A stretch of 64,000 nucleotides of DNA from Actinophytocola sp963826035. GTDB taxonomy: Bacteria; Actinomycetota; Actinomycetes; Mycobacteriales; Pseudonocardiaceae. The position numbers were made by a program, and so were the translations under genes. A model generated the notes under the pieces. The model was given only the letters and a program-made list of their open reading frames with translations. It made no database searches and was not told the origin of the DNA. Positions within the stretch are counted from its first letter, which is position 1. Every line of letters begins with the position of its first letter. The stretch lies in NCBI GenBank assembly GCA_963826035.1, contig CAWGVZ010000024.1, forward strand, positions 434,001 through 498,000. Direction: 5' to 3'. Below, piece by piece: positions 33,420-42,404 of the stretch.

Positions 33420-34415
33420 TCAGCTCACGTCGCTCGAATGCCCGGGGAACAGGTGCGCCTCGGGGTTGAGGGCCACCGCGATGTTGTTCACGGCCGTCGC
33501 CGCCTCGCCGAAGCCCGTGGCGATCAGCTTCACCTTGCCCGGGTACGCGGCGATGTCGCCGGCCGCGTAGATCCGGTCCCGCGCCGTACGCATGGTCGTG
33601 TCCACCTCGATCGAACGCCGGGTGATCACCAGGTCCCACGACTCGATCGGGCCGAGGTCGGCCGTGAAGCCCAGCGCCGCGACCACCGCCTGTGCCGGCA
33701 GCACCACGGGCCCGGGCTCGCCCTTCACGTCCAGTTCGACCTCCGCGAGCGCACCGGAAGCGTCCCCGCGGATCGCCGTCACCTGCGCGTCCGTGATGAT
33801 CGGGATGCCCAGCTCACCCACCTGCCGCACGGTGGCGGCGAACGCACGGAACTTGTTGCGCCGGTGGACGAGCGTGACGCTTCGCGCGATCGGATGCAGC
33901 GACAGCGCCCAGTCGAACGCCGAGTCCCCACCACCGACCACGACCACGTCCTGGTCCCGGTGCACGTCCAGCTCCGGCACGAAGTGGACCATGCCCCGGC
34001 CGAGCCACTCGTCACCGGCGGGCAGCGGGCGCGGGGTGAACTCGCCCATCCCGGCCGTGATGAGGATCGCGCCCGTGCGGATCACCGCGCCGCCATCGAG
34101 CCCCACGTCGAACTTTCCGTCCACTTCGGACACCGAACGGGCACTGCGACCGAGCAGATAGGCCGGCTTGAACTGGTCGGCCTGCTCGACCAGGTTGGCC
34201 ACCAGGTCGCGGCCGACGATCATCGGGAACCCGGCGATGTCGAAGATCTTCTTCTCCGGGTACATGGCCGTGACCTGCCCACCAGCCTCGGGCAGCGAGT
34301 CGACCAGCGCGGTCGTCAGCTCACGGAAGCCGGCGTAATAGGCGGCGAACAGCCCGGTCGGACCAGCACCGACGATCAGCAGGTCGACCTCGGACGGCGT
34401 TTCGGCAGAACTCAT
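33420..34415 (-). CDS. Ferredoxin-NADP reductase-like flavoprotein (thioredoxin-reductase fold)
   Basis: From ATG 34415 (AGG six bases upstream) the product is 331 residues with FAD motif VGAGPTGLFAAYYAGF at about 13-28, NADPH motif VVVVGGGDSAFDWAL, and the second FAD motif IYAAGDIAAYPGKVKLIATGFGEAA. The CxxC redox pair of true thioredoxin reductases is absent, which places it in the ferredoxin-NADP reductase group of this fold (YumC type). It would pass electrons from NADPH to a ferredoxin, perhaps the one encoded at 15112. The gene diverges from fumC across 83 bp. GTG 34421 would add only two residues. Confidence 0.88.
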   Translation of the reverse strand: MSSAETPSEVDLLIVGAGPTGLFAAYYAGFRELTTALVDSLPEAGGQVTAMYPEKKIFDIAGFPMIVGRDLVANLVEQADQFKPAYLLGRSARSVSEVDGKFDVGLDGGAVIRTGAILITAGMGEFTPRPLPAGDEWLGRGMVHFVPELDVHRDQDVVVVGGGDSAFDWALSLHPIARSVTLVHRRNKFRAFAATVRQVGELGIPIITDAQVTAIRGDASGALAEVELDVKGEPGPVVLPAQAVVAALGFTADLGPIESWDLVITRRSIEVDTTMRTARDRIYAAGDIAAYPGKVKLIATGFGEAATAVNNIAVALNPEAHLFPGHSSDVS

Positions 34416-34498
34416 GCACACCTACCAAACCGGAAGAGTGGCCAGCACCACCACAAACTACCCGCGCACGCAACGCTGTGGCGGATCAGACTGGATCC

Positions 34499-35899
34499 AT
34501 GACCGAAAATCAGTTCAGGATCGAGCACGACACGATGGGCGAGGTCAAGGTCCCGGTCGACGCGCTCTGGCGAGCCCAGACGCAGCGCGCCGTGGAGAAC
34601 TTCCCCATCTCGGGTCGCGGCCTGGAGCGCACCCAGATCCGTGCGCTCGGCCTGCTGAAAGGCGCCGCCGCGCGGGTCAACGAGCGGCTGGGAATGCTGG
34701 ACGCCGACGTGGCGAAGGCCATCGCCGCCGCGGCCGACGAGGTCGCCGACGGCCGGCACGACGCGCACTTCCCCATCGACGTGTTCCAGACCGGCTCCGG
34801 CACGTCGTCGAACATGAACGCGAACGAGGTCATCGCCACCCTGGCCTCGCGCGCGCTGGACCGGGACGTGCACCCGAACGACCACGTGAATGCCTCGCAG
34901 TCCTCGAACGACACCTTCCCCACGACCATCCACGTGGCCGCCACGGAGGCCGTGGTCCGCGATGTCGTCCCCGCGCTCGACCACCTGGCGGCCACCATCG
35001 AGCGCCGCGCGGGTGAGTGGGCGGACGCCGTGAAGTCCGGCCGCACCCACCTGATGGACGCGGTCCCCGTGACGCTCGGTCAGGAGGCCGGTGCGTGGGC
35101 CGCGCAGGTCAGGTACGGCATCGAGCGGCTGCGGGACACGCTGCCCCGCCTCGGTGAGCTGCCGATCGGCGGCACGGCGGTCGGCAGCGGGCTGAACGCG
35201 CCGGCCGGGTTCGGCGCGGCGGTCGCCGAGGAGCTGGCGCGGCTGACCGGCCTGCCGCTGACCGAGGCCCGCGACCACTTCGAGGCGCAGGCGTCGCAGG
35301 ACGGCGTGGTCGAGGTGTCCGGGCAGTTGCGCGCGGTCGCCGTGGCGTTGTTCAAGATCGCGAACGACGTGCGGTGGCTGGGTTCCGGGCCGCGCACCGG
35401 GCTCGGCGAGCTGGCGCTGCCGGATCTGCAGCCGGGGTCGTCGATCATGCCGGGCAAGGTGAACCCCGTGATCTCCGAGGCCACCATGATGGTGGTGGCA
35501 CAGGTGATGGGCAACGACGCGGCCGTCGCTTTCGCCGGCAGCCAGGGGAACTTTCAGCTGAACGTGATGCTGCCGGTTATCGCGCGCAACGTGCTCGAGT
35601 CCGCCCGGTTGATCGCCGCCGTGTCGAACCTGTTGGCGGACAAGGTGTTCGACGGCGTCGAGGCCAATGTGGACCGGATGCGTGAGCTGGCCGAGTCGTC
35701 GCCATCGATCGTGACGCCGCTCAACCGCTACCTCGGCTACGAGGAGGCCGCGTCGATCGCCAAGCAGTCGCTGAAGGAGCGGAAGACCATCCGCGAGGTG
35801 GTCCTCGAACGCGGTCACGTCGACGACGGCAAGCTCACCCTCGAACAGCTCGACGAGGCGCTCGACGTGCTGCGGATGGCCAGCGGCGGTGCTACGTAA
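34499..35899 (+). CDS. fumC: Class II fumarate hydratase FumC
   Basis: The 466-residue enzyme interconverts fumarate and malate in the TCA cycle. The superfamily signature GSSIMPGKVNPV is present, as are the substrate region TGSGTSSNMNANEV and the residues ASQSSNDTFPTTIH and SGRTHLMDAVP. It is a cytosolic tetramer in relatives. The GTG at 34478 would add seven residues, but ATG 34499 matches the usual fumarase start. The 3' end overlaps the frameshifted DUF397 gene by 8 bp on the opposite strand. It is the expected partner of the glpX block in mycobacteria (Rv1098c). Confidence 0.96.
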   Translation: MTENQFRIEHDTMGEVKVPVDALWRAQTQRAVENFPISGRGLERTQIRALGLLKGAAARVNERLGMLDADVAKAIAAAADEVADGRHDAHFPIDVFQTGSGTSSNMNANEVIATLASRALDRDVHPNDHVNASQSSNDTFPTTIHVAATEAVVRDVVPALDHLAATIERRAGEWADAVKSGRTHLMDAVPVTLGQEAGAWAAQVRYGIERLRDTLPRLGELPIGGTAVGSGLNAPAGFGAAVAEELARLTGLPLTEARDHFEAQASQDGVVEVSGQLRAVAVALFKIANDVRWLGSGPRTGLGELALPDLQPGSSIMPGKVNPVISEATMMVVAQVMGNDAAVAFAGSQGNFQLNVMLPVIARNVLESARLIAAVSNLLADKVFDGVEANVDRMRELAESSPSIVTPLNRYLGYEEAASIAKQSLKERKTIREVVLERGHVDDGKLTLEQLDEALDVLRMASGGAT

Positions 35900-36078
35900 G
35901 AGCGGCCTTCAGTGCCGTAAAGGACGCGGCGGGGAGGGCGAGGATCGGGACCGTCGGCATTCTTGGAGTCACGAAGGCCGACTGCTGGGCCGGCGAACGC
36001 GACCTCCACGCACGTGTTGCTGGCGTCGCTGCGGCTGCTCTTGCGCCAGCGGGCCGTACTCAAGTCCAGCGCAGGCAT
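35892..36078 (-). pseudogene. DUF397 gene with a one-base frameshift
   Basis: The frame opens MPALDLSTARWRKSSRSDAS and runs NTCVEVAFAGPAVGLRDSKN, which is DUF397 to the letter (WRKSSRS, CVEVA, VRDSK). After DGP the reading frame breaks: the normal family ending ILALPAASFTALKAALT, with a TAG stop at 35892-35894, is present in another frame. Deleting one G from the GGG at 35947-35949 restores a 61-residue DUF397 protein, the normal family length. Read as written, the ORF runs on inside fumC as an 87-residue protein with a nonsense tail. DUF397 proteins work with the XRE/DUF5753 regulator encoded 15 bp upstream. Either a real pseudogene or an assembly indel. Confidence 0.8.
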
Positions 36079-36093
36079 GTCCGCGCTCCTCTC

Positions 36094-36942
36094 CTAGCTC
36101 AGCTCGGCGGCGATCGCCTCGATCAGCTCCGCCGTTGCATCGGGTGCAAGGGCCACGCTCAGGATATTCCGCAGCGCCAGCCGATAGCCGGTGAGGTCCG
36201 CGTGCTCTTCCAGGAACATGCCGGTGATCTGGTTCTCCACGTGCACCAGGTCCGGCTCCTCGGCAAGCTCCAGGATCATGAACGATCCGCGCAGGCCGAC
36301 GTTGGCTCCGGCACCGACCGGCACCACCCGAATGCCGATGTTCGGCCGCTCGGCGATGGTCAGCAGGTGACGTAGCTGCCGGCTCATCACTCCCGGCCCA
36401 CCCACCGGCATGCGCAGTGCCACCTCGTGGATCACCGCGAGATACTGCGGCGCGGTGGACCGGGTCAGCACCGTCTGCCGCCCCATCCGGGAAGCGACCA
36501 GGTTGTCCAACTCGGCGTCCGACAGCGTGTCGTCGGTGCCGCGAAGCATTGCCTCGCAGTACTCACCGGTCTGCAGAAGACCGGGAATCATCAACGGATG
36601 GTAGGTCTGGATGCGGGTGGCCTTGTTCTCGTAGTCGATGACCGCTCGCCACAGGCTGGGCAGACCGGCCTGGCGCTCCCACCAGCCCTTCTGGTCCCCG
36701 CGCCGCAGCAGCTCCAGCAGCTCGTTCCGCTTGGTCGCCGGTACCTGGTAGAAACCCAGCAGGGTGGCCACGTCATCGGCCTGCAACCCGCTGATGCCGG
36801 TCTCCATCCGACTGATCTTGCTGGACGACACACCCAGCGCCGTGGCCACCTCCGCGCAGCTGAGACCGGCCTGTTCGCGCAGCTTGCGCAGTTCGCTGGC
36901 GACCGTGCGGGAACGGACCGAGGTGTGTGAATTGCCTGGCAT
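36094..36942 (-). CDS. XRE-family regulator with DUF5753 domain
   Basis: From ATG 36942 the product is 282 residues. An N-terminal Cro/C1-type helix-turn-helix (ELRKLREQAGLSCAEVATALGVSSSKISRMETG) is followed by a DUF5753 domain (IQTYHPLMIPGLLQTGEYCEAML, MGRQTVLTRSTAPQYLAVIHEVALR). Such regulators pair with DUF397 proteins in actinomycetes (WhiJ/BldB-like systems) and influence development or secondary metabolism. The partner here is the frameshifted DUF397 gene immediately downstream. A 112 bp gap separates it from the divergent 86-residue gene, which could be a third component. Confidence 0.9.
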   Translation of the reverse strand: MPGNSHTSVRSRTVASELRKLREQAGLSCAEVATALGVSSSKISRMETGISGLQADDVATLLGFYQVPATKRNELLELLRRGDQKGWWERQAGLPSLWRAVIDYENKATRIQTYHPLMIPGLLQTGEYCEAMLRGTDDTLSDAELDNLVASRMGRQTVLTRSTAPQYLAVIHEVALRMPVGGPGVMSRQLRHLLTIAERPNIGIRVVPVGAGANVGLRGSFMILELAEEPDLVHVENQITGMFLEEHADLTGYRLALRNILSVALAPDATAELIEAIAAELS

Positions 36943-37054
36943 GGGGTCATCTTCCCCGCCGTCCACGGCGGCAAGCAATCACACGATCGGGGTATCCCAT
37001 GCACCACTTGCAACGAGGCACTCTGGCGCAGCAACCACCATCGGGAGGGACACA

Positions 37055-37315
37055 ATGGACAGTACAGAGCACGCGCAGCGCACCATCCGGCGGCTGGCCG
37101 AGGCGATCGTCGACAAGACCTGGGAGGTACCCGGGTACGAGGGCAGCGGGCCGGTCACCATGACACTGCGACTGCCCGAGGTGACGATCACCGATTCGGA
37201 GGGCCGGTACATCGTCATCTCGCCGCGCCAGTCCGAGGAGGTCAGCTCCCACATGGCCAACATCAGTGAATGGCTGCGCTACGGCGACGAGGACTACGCC
37301 GAACCGGACGAGTAG
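37055..37315 (+). CDS. Small acidic protein of unknown family
   Basis: The 86-residue product from ATG 37055 has a GGGAGG ribosome site seven bases upstream. It opens MDSTEHAQRTIRRLAEAIVD and ends SEWLRYGDEDYAEPDE, with net negative charge and strand-rich middle (VTMTLRLPEVTITDSEGRYIVISPRQ). No known domain is recognised. It diverges from the XRE/DUF5753 regulator, which suggests control by it. Its 3' end overlaps the convergent EamA gene by 53 bp, an unusually long overlap, so one of these ends may be atypical. Confidence 0.7.
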   Translation: MDSTEHAQRTIRRLAEAIVDKTWEVPGYEGSGPVTMTLRLPEVTITDSEGRYIVISPRQSEEVSSHMANISEWLRYGDEDYAEPDE

Positions 37316-38159
37316 CGCGGAGGCTGAGCCCGAGCGCACAGCCGACGGCGATGGCCACCGCGCCGCCCACGGCCACCAGGGTCAGCGGTTGGCGGCCGAG
37401 CACCACGGCCGCCACCAGCCCGGCGACCGGCATGAGCCCGATGAGCACGCCGACCCGGTCGGCGCCGAGCACGGCGACGCCGTTGTACCAGAAGCCGAAC
37501 GCGACGGCCGTGACCAGCGACCCGAGCACCACGATGGCGGCGGCCTCGGTCACGGTCGGCATCGGCCAAGCGGCCGTACCGTGCCACGCGGTCGACAGCA
37601 CCGACCCGCCGACCGCCGCGCCGACGCACGACCACATCGACGCCTCGACCGCACCCAGCCGGGCCACCACACCGACGCCGCCCAGCGTGAACAGCACCTC
37701 GCACGCCATCACCAGCACCGCGAGCGCCAGGCCGGGCCCGTGCCAGGAGCCGCCGCCGCTGAGCACGACCACGCCCAGGCCCACCAGCGCGGCGCCGATC
37801 AGCGTGTTCGGCGAGGGGCGGCGACCGCGCAGGGCTGGAGCGATGACCGCGAGGACCAGCGGGCCGGCGCCGAGCATGGCCGCGATGAAGCCAGGGGTGG
37901 CGTAACGCTGACCGACCAGGATGGCGGCGTTGAAGCCGAGCATGCCGGCGCCGACCATGAGGGTCAGGCCGCCGAGGTCGCGGCGGGTGGGCACGGGCAC
38001 GCGGCGGCCGGTGGCGAGCAGCCAGCCGAGCAGCAACAGGGCGCCGATCCCGTAGCGGAGGGCCTGCCCGGACAGCACCGGGTAGCCGTCGAGGAGGCCG
38101 GTGACCGGTACCGATGCGCCTACCAGCACGGAGGCAACGGCGGCGAGTGCGACTGTCAT
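37263..38159 (-). CDS. EamA/DMT-superfamily transporter
   Basis: From ATG 38159 the 298-residue protein has ten hydrophobic helices in two EamA repeats (ALRYGIGALLLLGWLLATGR, LMVGAGMLGFNAAILVGQRY, and in the second half VLGADRVGVLIGLMPVAGLVAAVVLGRQPL). It is a small-metabolite exporter of the inner membrane. Its gene faces away from a MocR-family regulator across 47 bp that contain repeated AGTGG/CCACT boxes, an association frequently seen for DMT transporters and MocR regulators. The last codons overlap the small acidic gene on the other strand. Substrate unknown. Confidence 0.88.
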   Translation of the reverse strand: MTVALAAVASVLVGASVPVTGLLDGYPVLSGQALRYGIGALLLLGWLLATGRRVPVPTRRDLGGLTLMVGAGMLGFNAAILVGQRYATPGFIAAMLGAGPLVLAVIAPALRGRRPSPNTLIGAALVGLGVVVLSGGGSWHGPGLALAVLVMACEVLFTLGGVGVVARLGAVEASMWSCVGAAVGGSVLSTAWHGTAAWPMPTVTEAAAIVVLGSLVTAVAFGFWYNGVAVLGADRVGVLIGLMPVAGLVAAVVLGRQPLTLVAVGGAVAIAVGCALGLSLRATRPVRRSPRRRSAAIH

Positions 38160-38179
38160 ACGCACAGAATCTCTTCCTG

Positions 38180-38227
38180 AGTGGTCCAGGCGTAAGCTCC
38201 ACTTCGATGGCTGACAACTGGACCACT
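38180..38227. promoter_or_regulatory. Inverted repeat likely bound by the MocR regulator
   Basis: AGTGGTCCAG (38180-38189) and CTGGACCACT (38218-38227) are perfect inverse copies 28 bp apart, with a further CCACT at 38199-38203 between them. The right arm lies inside the first codons of the MocR gene. TGGTCC/TGGACC-type repeated boxes between a MocR gene and its divergent target fit auto-regulated control. Confidence 0.7.
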
Positions 38228-39562
38228 TTGCGAGAGCTGCTGCTGCCTGCTTTGGGTGAGCGCGGCCGCGCGGTGGAGTCCGCACTGCGCCGCGCCATCC
38301 GGGACGGACAGTTGACGGCGGGCGTGCGGCTGCCGTCGAGCCGGGACCTGGCGGCGCAGTTGGGCGTCGCGCGCGGCACCGTGACCTCGGCGTACGGCCA
38401 GCTGACGGCCGAGGGTTACCTGGTCGCCCGACGCGGTTCGGGGACGACCGTGGCCGGCGCTCTTGGCCCCGCTCCTGCTCCGCCTCCTGCTCCCGCGGCT
38501 CCGCGCTGGCGGTACGACCTGCGGCCGGGCCTCCCTGCCCTGAGTGCCTTCCCTCGCTCCGAGTGGACGTCAGCGTCCCGCGCCGCGCTGGCCGACCTGC
38601 CGGACGAGGCGCTCGGCTACCCCGATCCGGCCGGCCTGCCTTCGCTACGGTTCGAGCTGGCCGGCTACCTGGGGCGAGTGCGCGCGGTGACCGTGTCCCC
38701 GTCGGACATCGTCATCACGCACGGCGCCGCGGAAGCCCTGACCATGCTGGCCGGCGCCCTGCGCGGTGCTCGTGTCGGTGTCGAGGACCCTGGGCACCCA
38801 GGACAAGCGGATCTGTTGCGCGCCAACGGGGTGACCCCGGTTCCGGTCCCCGTCGACCGCGACGGCGTGGTGGTTTCCGAACTGGTTGATTGCCGTGCGG
38901 TGCTGGTGACTTCCGCGCACCAGTTCCCGCTGGGCACGACGCTGCACCCGTCCCGCCGGCGGGCCCTGCTGTCGTGGGCACGTTCTCACGGCGCCCTGGT
39001 GATCGAGGACGACTACGACGCCGAACACCGCTACGACCGACCCGCACTGCGGGCGATGCAGGCGATGGACCCGTCGGTGGTGGCGTACGTGGGGAGCGTG
39101 AGCAAGACGCTGGCGCCCGCGTTGCGGCTGGGTTGGCTGGTCCTGCCGCCCGAGTTGCGGGCGGCGGTGGTGGAACGCAAGCGCCTGACCGATCTCGGCT
39201 GTTCACCGCTGCCGCAGGCGACGTTCGCGCGCTTCCTGCGGACTGGGGCGTACGACCGGCATCTGCGTCGTTCGCGGGCCATGTACCGGGCTCGTCGGGA
39301 TGCTGTGCTGATCGCTCTGACTGAGCACTTACCGGCGTGGCAACCGATCGGAGTGGCGGCGGGTCTGCATGTGGTGCTGCGCCTGCCTTCCGAGGTGTCG
39401 GACACGGCGCTGTCGGCGGCCCTGGCCGATCGGGGGATCAACGCGCCGGCGCTGTCTGCCTTTACCAAGCTGGGCACGTATCCCGGCTTGGTGATCGGCT
39501 ACGCGGCCACAACTCCGGACAGACTACGGGAAGCAGTGGCTGAAATAGCGGCTACCGCTTGA
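38207..39562 (+). CDS. MocR/PdxR-family transcriptional regulator (GntR HTH plus aminotransferase)
   Basis: The 451-residue protein fuses an N-terminal GntR winged helix (ALRRAIRDGQLTAGVRLPSSRDLAAQLGVARGTVTSAYGQLTAEGYL, about 25-72) to a fold-type I aminotransferase domain. The PLP-binding lysine is in VAYVGSVSKTLAPALRLGWLV, and DDYDAEHRYD contains the PLP-ring Asp. Such proteins sense PLP or an amine and control vitamin B6, GABA or transporter genes. The divergent EamA gene is the likely target. The start at ATG 38207 places a regulatory box inside its own 5' coding end. It overlaps the convergent membrane protein gene by 11 bp. Confidence 0.92.
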   Translation: MADNWTTLRELLLPALGERGRAVESALRRAIRDGQLTAGVRLPSSRDLAAQLGVARGTVTSAYGQLTAEGYLVARRGSGTTVAGALGPAPAPPPAPAAPRWRYDLRPGLPALSAFPRSEWTSASRAALADLPDEALGYPDPAGLPSLRFELAGYLGRVRAVTVSPSDIVITHGAAEALTMLAGALRGARVGVEDPGHPGQADLLRANGVTPVPVPVDRDGVVVSELVDCRAVLVTSAHQFPLGTTLHPSRRRALLSWARSHGALVIEDDYDAEHRYDRPALRAMQAMDPSVVAYVGSVSKTLAPALRLGWLVLPPELRAAVVERKRLTDLGCSPLPQATFARFLRTGAYDRHLRRSRAMYRARRDAVLIALTEHLPAWQPIGVAAGLHVVLRLPSEVSDTALSAALADRGINAPALSAFTKLGTYPGLVIGYAATTPDRLREAVAEIAATA

Positions 39563-40808
39563 CCCGCGCGCGAACCGCGAGCACGGCGAGCGCGAGAAGC
39601 ACGGGCCCGAGGAAGCGCGCGGTGAGCACGGTCCACTCACCGGCAGCGGTGAGTTCAGTGTCATCGGCTCGAAACACAACAGCTCCAACTGCGATCCGCG
39701 CGGCCATCCCGAAGTCCTGTCCCCACAAGGTCAGCAGCGTCGTCACCACCGCAATCACGACGAAGAGAGCGACGAGGGCCCGAGTAGCCCGCTGCCCGTA
39801 CTCGGAAAACAACCAGTAGAACCACAGAATGGTCTTCTCGGCTTTGGATGTCTCCGCGGAATGGCGCCGCATCTCCATCTCGCCGTAGTAGAAGTCTCCG
39901 GCGCCGGACTCGTTCTTGCTGTCCTCAAAGGACTTTCGCAGCGACCGGTACGTGTCCGCAAGCCGCTCCGGGCGCGCATCGCCAGGGTCCTGCATCCACC
40001 CTCGCCACCGACTCTCGTCGGCAAGCATCCTGCGCCGAGCGCGGAACCAACCAGGTGCCGTGCTGAACTCGACTCGACCATCCATCCGGAGCTGATCCAG
40101 TCCATGAGCGCCATCGAACGAACATGACCTCAGGTCGATATCGCTGAGGCGCATCTCGCCGAGGTTCCCGCTCAGCCACAGCAATCTCGGCATTGGGCCA
40201 CTCGTCAGGCCACCGCTGATCGAGGATGGCGCCTCGCAAGTCACATCCGCGGCGGCTACATCGGCCGCCACGAACTTGAGAGTGGCCGGCCCGCCGAACC
40301 TGGCACCGGAGATCAACACTTCGTCCGCACGTGCCTCCAGAAACGTGGTGTCCATGAACCAGGCGTCCACAAGGCTGACAGTCTCAGCGCCAATGCCGAG
40401 GAGATGCACCCTCTGTTCGAATCGCGCACCATCGAAGGTCAGTTCTCCGCACGTCAGTTCTTCGACCATGATTCGACCGCGGAACCACGCGAGGTCGAAC
40501 GCAAGACGTCCGTCGAACCGGAAGTCCGTCAGAGTCAGATCCTCGGGGAACAGAACCCAGTCGAACCGCGCACACGTGATTCCCGTCCATAGTTTCCCGT
40601 ACGTGAGGACCTTCTTGCAGAGGGCCGCGTCGAGTACCGTGCCACGCAGATCCAGCTCTGAGCCCGCCTGGAGCTGAGGTAGCAGCATGTAGCTGTCGTC
40701 CGGTGCGTGCGCGAGACATGCATCCCCAGAAATCTGGATGCCCCGGCACTCGCGTGTGGCACAGGTGGGCCAGTCGGGGGTGAAGTCGGGGCGGGGGTCG
40801 AGCGGCAT
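39552..40808 (-). CDS. Pentapeptide-like repeat protein with C-terminal membrane helices
   Basis: The 418-residue protein opens with a putative metal cluster (CATRECRGIQISGDACLAH; cysteines at 16, 21 and 31). It then has about 200 residues with the A(D/N)LXX-type rhythm of pentapeptide-like beta-helices: LTDFRFDGRLAFDLAWFRG, ELTFDGARFEQRVHLLG, ISGARFGGPATLKFV and LSDIDLRSCSFDGAHGL. A helical stretch (ADTYRSLRKSFEDSKNESGA) precedes two or three C-terminal membrane helices (TRALVALFVVIAVVTTLLTLW, TARFLGPVLLALAVLAV). Related actinomycete proteins are uncharacterised. The membrane end suggests attachment of the helix to the membrane surface. It diverges from the DNA ligase gene across 33-35 bp. 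Confidence 0.7.
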   Translation of the reverse strand: MPLDPRPDFTPDWPTCATRECRGIQISGDACLAHAPDDSYMLLPQLQAGSELDLRGTVLDAALCKKVLTYGKLWTGITCARFDWVLFPEDLTLTDFRFDGRLAFDLAWFRGRIMVEELTCGELTFDGARFEQRVHLLGIGAETVSLVDAWFMDTTFLEARADEVLISGARFGGPATLKFVAADVAAADVTCEAPSSISGGLTSGPMPRLLWLSGNLGEMRLSDIDLRSCSFDGAHGLDQLRMDGRVEFSTAPGWFRARRRMLADESRWRGWMQDPGDARPERLADTYRSLRKSFEDSKNESGAGDFYYGEMEMRRHSAETSKAEKTILWFYWLFSEYGQRATRALVALFVVIAVVTTLLTLWGQDFGMAARIAVGAVVFRADDTELTAAGEWTVLTARFLGPVLLALAVLAVRARVKR

Positions 40809-40843
40809 CCGTCCTCCGGAAATTGTCGGTGCTCGGGGGCATG

Positions 40844-42376
40844 ATGGCTCTCGTGTTGCTCAACGATGTTGTCACTACCTCGGTCGCTGTGTCGGCGACT
40901 CGGTCCCGGCTGGCCAAGGTCGAGGCGTTGGCCGACCTGCTGCGGCGGGCGGGCGCCCACGTGCGCACGGTCGTCGGGTTTCTTGCCGGGGCGCCTCGGC
41001 AGGGGCGGATCGGGGCCGGGTGGCGCACGCTGGTCGGACTGGAGACCGTTCCAGCCACCGAGCCGACGCTCACGGTGGCGCGGGTCGACGAGCTGTTCGA
41101 CCAGGTGGCGGCCACCGCCGGCAAGGGGTCGGCGGAGCGGCGGGGTGCGCTGTTGACCGAGCTGTTCGGAGCGGCCACCGCCGCTGAGCAGCGGTTTCTC
41201 CTTCACTTGCTGACCGGGGAGTTACGTCAGGGCGCGCTCGAGGGGATCATGCTCGACGCCATCGCCGCGGCCGGTGGTGTGGGCAAGGAGGCGGCGCGGA
41301 GGGCGTTCATGCTCTCCGGGCAGTTACCCGACACGGCCGAGGCCGCCCTGCGTGGCGGGGAAGCCGAGCTGGCCGGGTTCGGGCTCCGGGTGGGTCGCCC
41401 GATCCGGCCGATGCTGGCCTCGCCCGGCGAGACGCTGGCCGACGCGGTGGCGGGCATGGGTCCCGCCGTCATCGAGTACAAGCTCGACGGCGCGCGGATC
41501 CAGGTGCACAAGGACGGCGACGACGTGCACATCTTCACGCGCACGCTGCGGGAGATCACCAAGTCGGTTCCCGAGCTGGTGGCACTCGTCCGGGCACTGC
41601 CGTACCGGCAGGTGGTGCTCGACGGCGAGACCTTGGCCCTCAACGACGACGGCCGGCCGCGCCCGTTCCAGGAGACCATGAGCCGGTTCGGCGCTACCAG
41701 CGAACAGGAGTTGTTGCTTCAACCGTATTTCTTCGACTGCGTGCACCTCGACGGCACCGACCTCATCGACGCGCCGCTGCGGGAACGCAACGTCGCACTG
41801 CACAAGGCGGTGGGCGATCTCGTGATCCCCGGTGCGATGGAGCCGACGGCCGAGCAGGCCGAACAGGTACTGGCCGACGCGCTCGCCAAGGGCCACGAGG
41901 GCGTCGTGCTCAAGGCGCTCGACTCGACCTACCAGGCGGGCCGCCGGGGCAAGGCCTGGCGCAAGATCAAACCGGTGCACACGCTCGACCTGGTGGTACT
42001 CGCCGCCGAGTGGGGGCACGGCCGGCGCACCGGGCTCCTGTCCAATCTCCACCTCGGCGCGCACGACCCCGACGGCGGGCCGCCGATCATGGTGGGCAAG
42101 ACGTTCAAGGGGCTCACCGACGAGCTGCTGGCCTGGCAGACCAGCGAGTTCCCGAAGTACGAGGACCACCGCACCGACTGGGCCGTCCACCTGCGGCCGC
42201 ACCTGGTGGTGGAGATCGCGCTCGACGGGGTCCAGGTCAGCACCCGTTACGCCGGCGGCGTCGCCCTGCGGTTCGCCCGCGTGGTCCGCTACCGGCCCGA
42301 CAAACAACCACCGGAGGCCGACACGATCGACACCATCCGCGCGATGCTACCGGGGAGGTCCACTGTGGACAGTTAG
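40844..42376 (+). CDS. ligB: ATP-dependent DNA ligase (LigB/LigC type)
   Basis: From ATG 40844 the product is 510 residues. It has the three usual parts: N-terminal DNA-binding region (RSRLAKVEALADLLRRAG onward), adenylation domain with nucleophile Lys213 in IEYKLDGARIQ, EGVVLKAL and KIKPVHTLDLVVLAAEWGHG motifs, and a C-terminal OB fold. It seals nicks using ATP, unlike the NAD-dependent LigA that is the main ligase in bacteria. It resembles mycobacterial LigB. Start choice is uncertain: ATGs at 40841 and 40844 and GTG 40853 are all in frame. It is divergent from the pentapeptide-like gene. Likely a DNA repair accessory. Confidence 0.94.
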   Translation: MALVLLNDVVTTSVAVSATRSRLAKVEALADLLRRAGAHVRTVVGFLAGAPRQGRIGAGWRTLVGLETVPATEPTLTVARVDELFDQVAATAGKGSAERRGALLTELFGAATAAEQRFLLHLLTGELRQGALEGIMLDAIAAAGGVGKEAARRAFMLSGQLPDTAEAALRGGEAELAGFGLRVGRPIRPMLASPGETLADAVAGMGPAVIEYKLDGARIQVHKDGDDVHIFTRTLREITKSVPELVALVRALPYRQVVLDGETLALNDDGRPRPFQETMSRFGATSEQELLLQPYFFDCVHLDGTDLIDAPLRERNVALHKAVGDLVIPGAMEPTAEQAEQVLADALAKGHEGVVLKALDSTYQAGRRGKAWRKIKPVHTLDLVVLAAEWGHGRRTGLLSNLHLGAHDPDGGPPIMVGKTFKGLTDELLAWQTSEFPKYEDHRTDWAVHLRPHLVVEIALDGVQVSTRYAGGVALRFARVVRYRPDKQPPEADTIDTIRAMLPGRSTVDS

Positions 42377-42404
42377 GTGAGCCGGTCGGGGTTAGGCTGT
42401 GCCG

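Noticed and set aside
33420..34415. Thioredoxin reductase
   Set aside because: The redox CxxC motif is missing between the FAD and NADPH regions.
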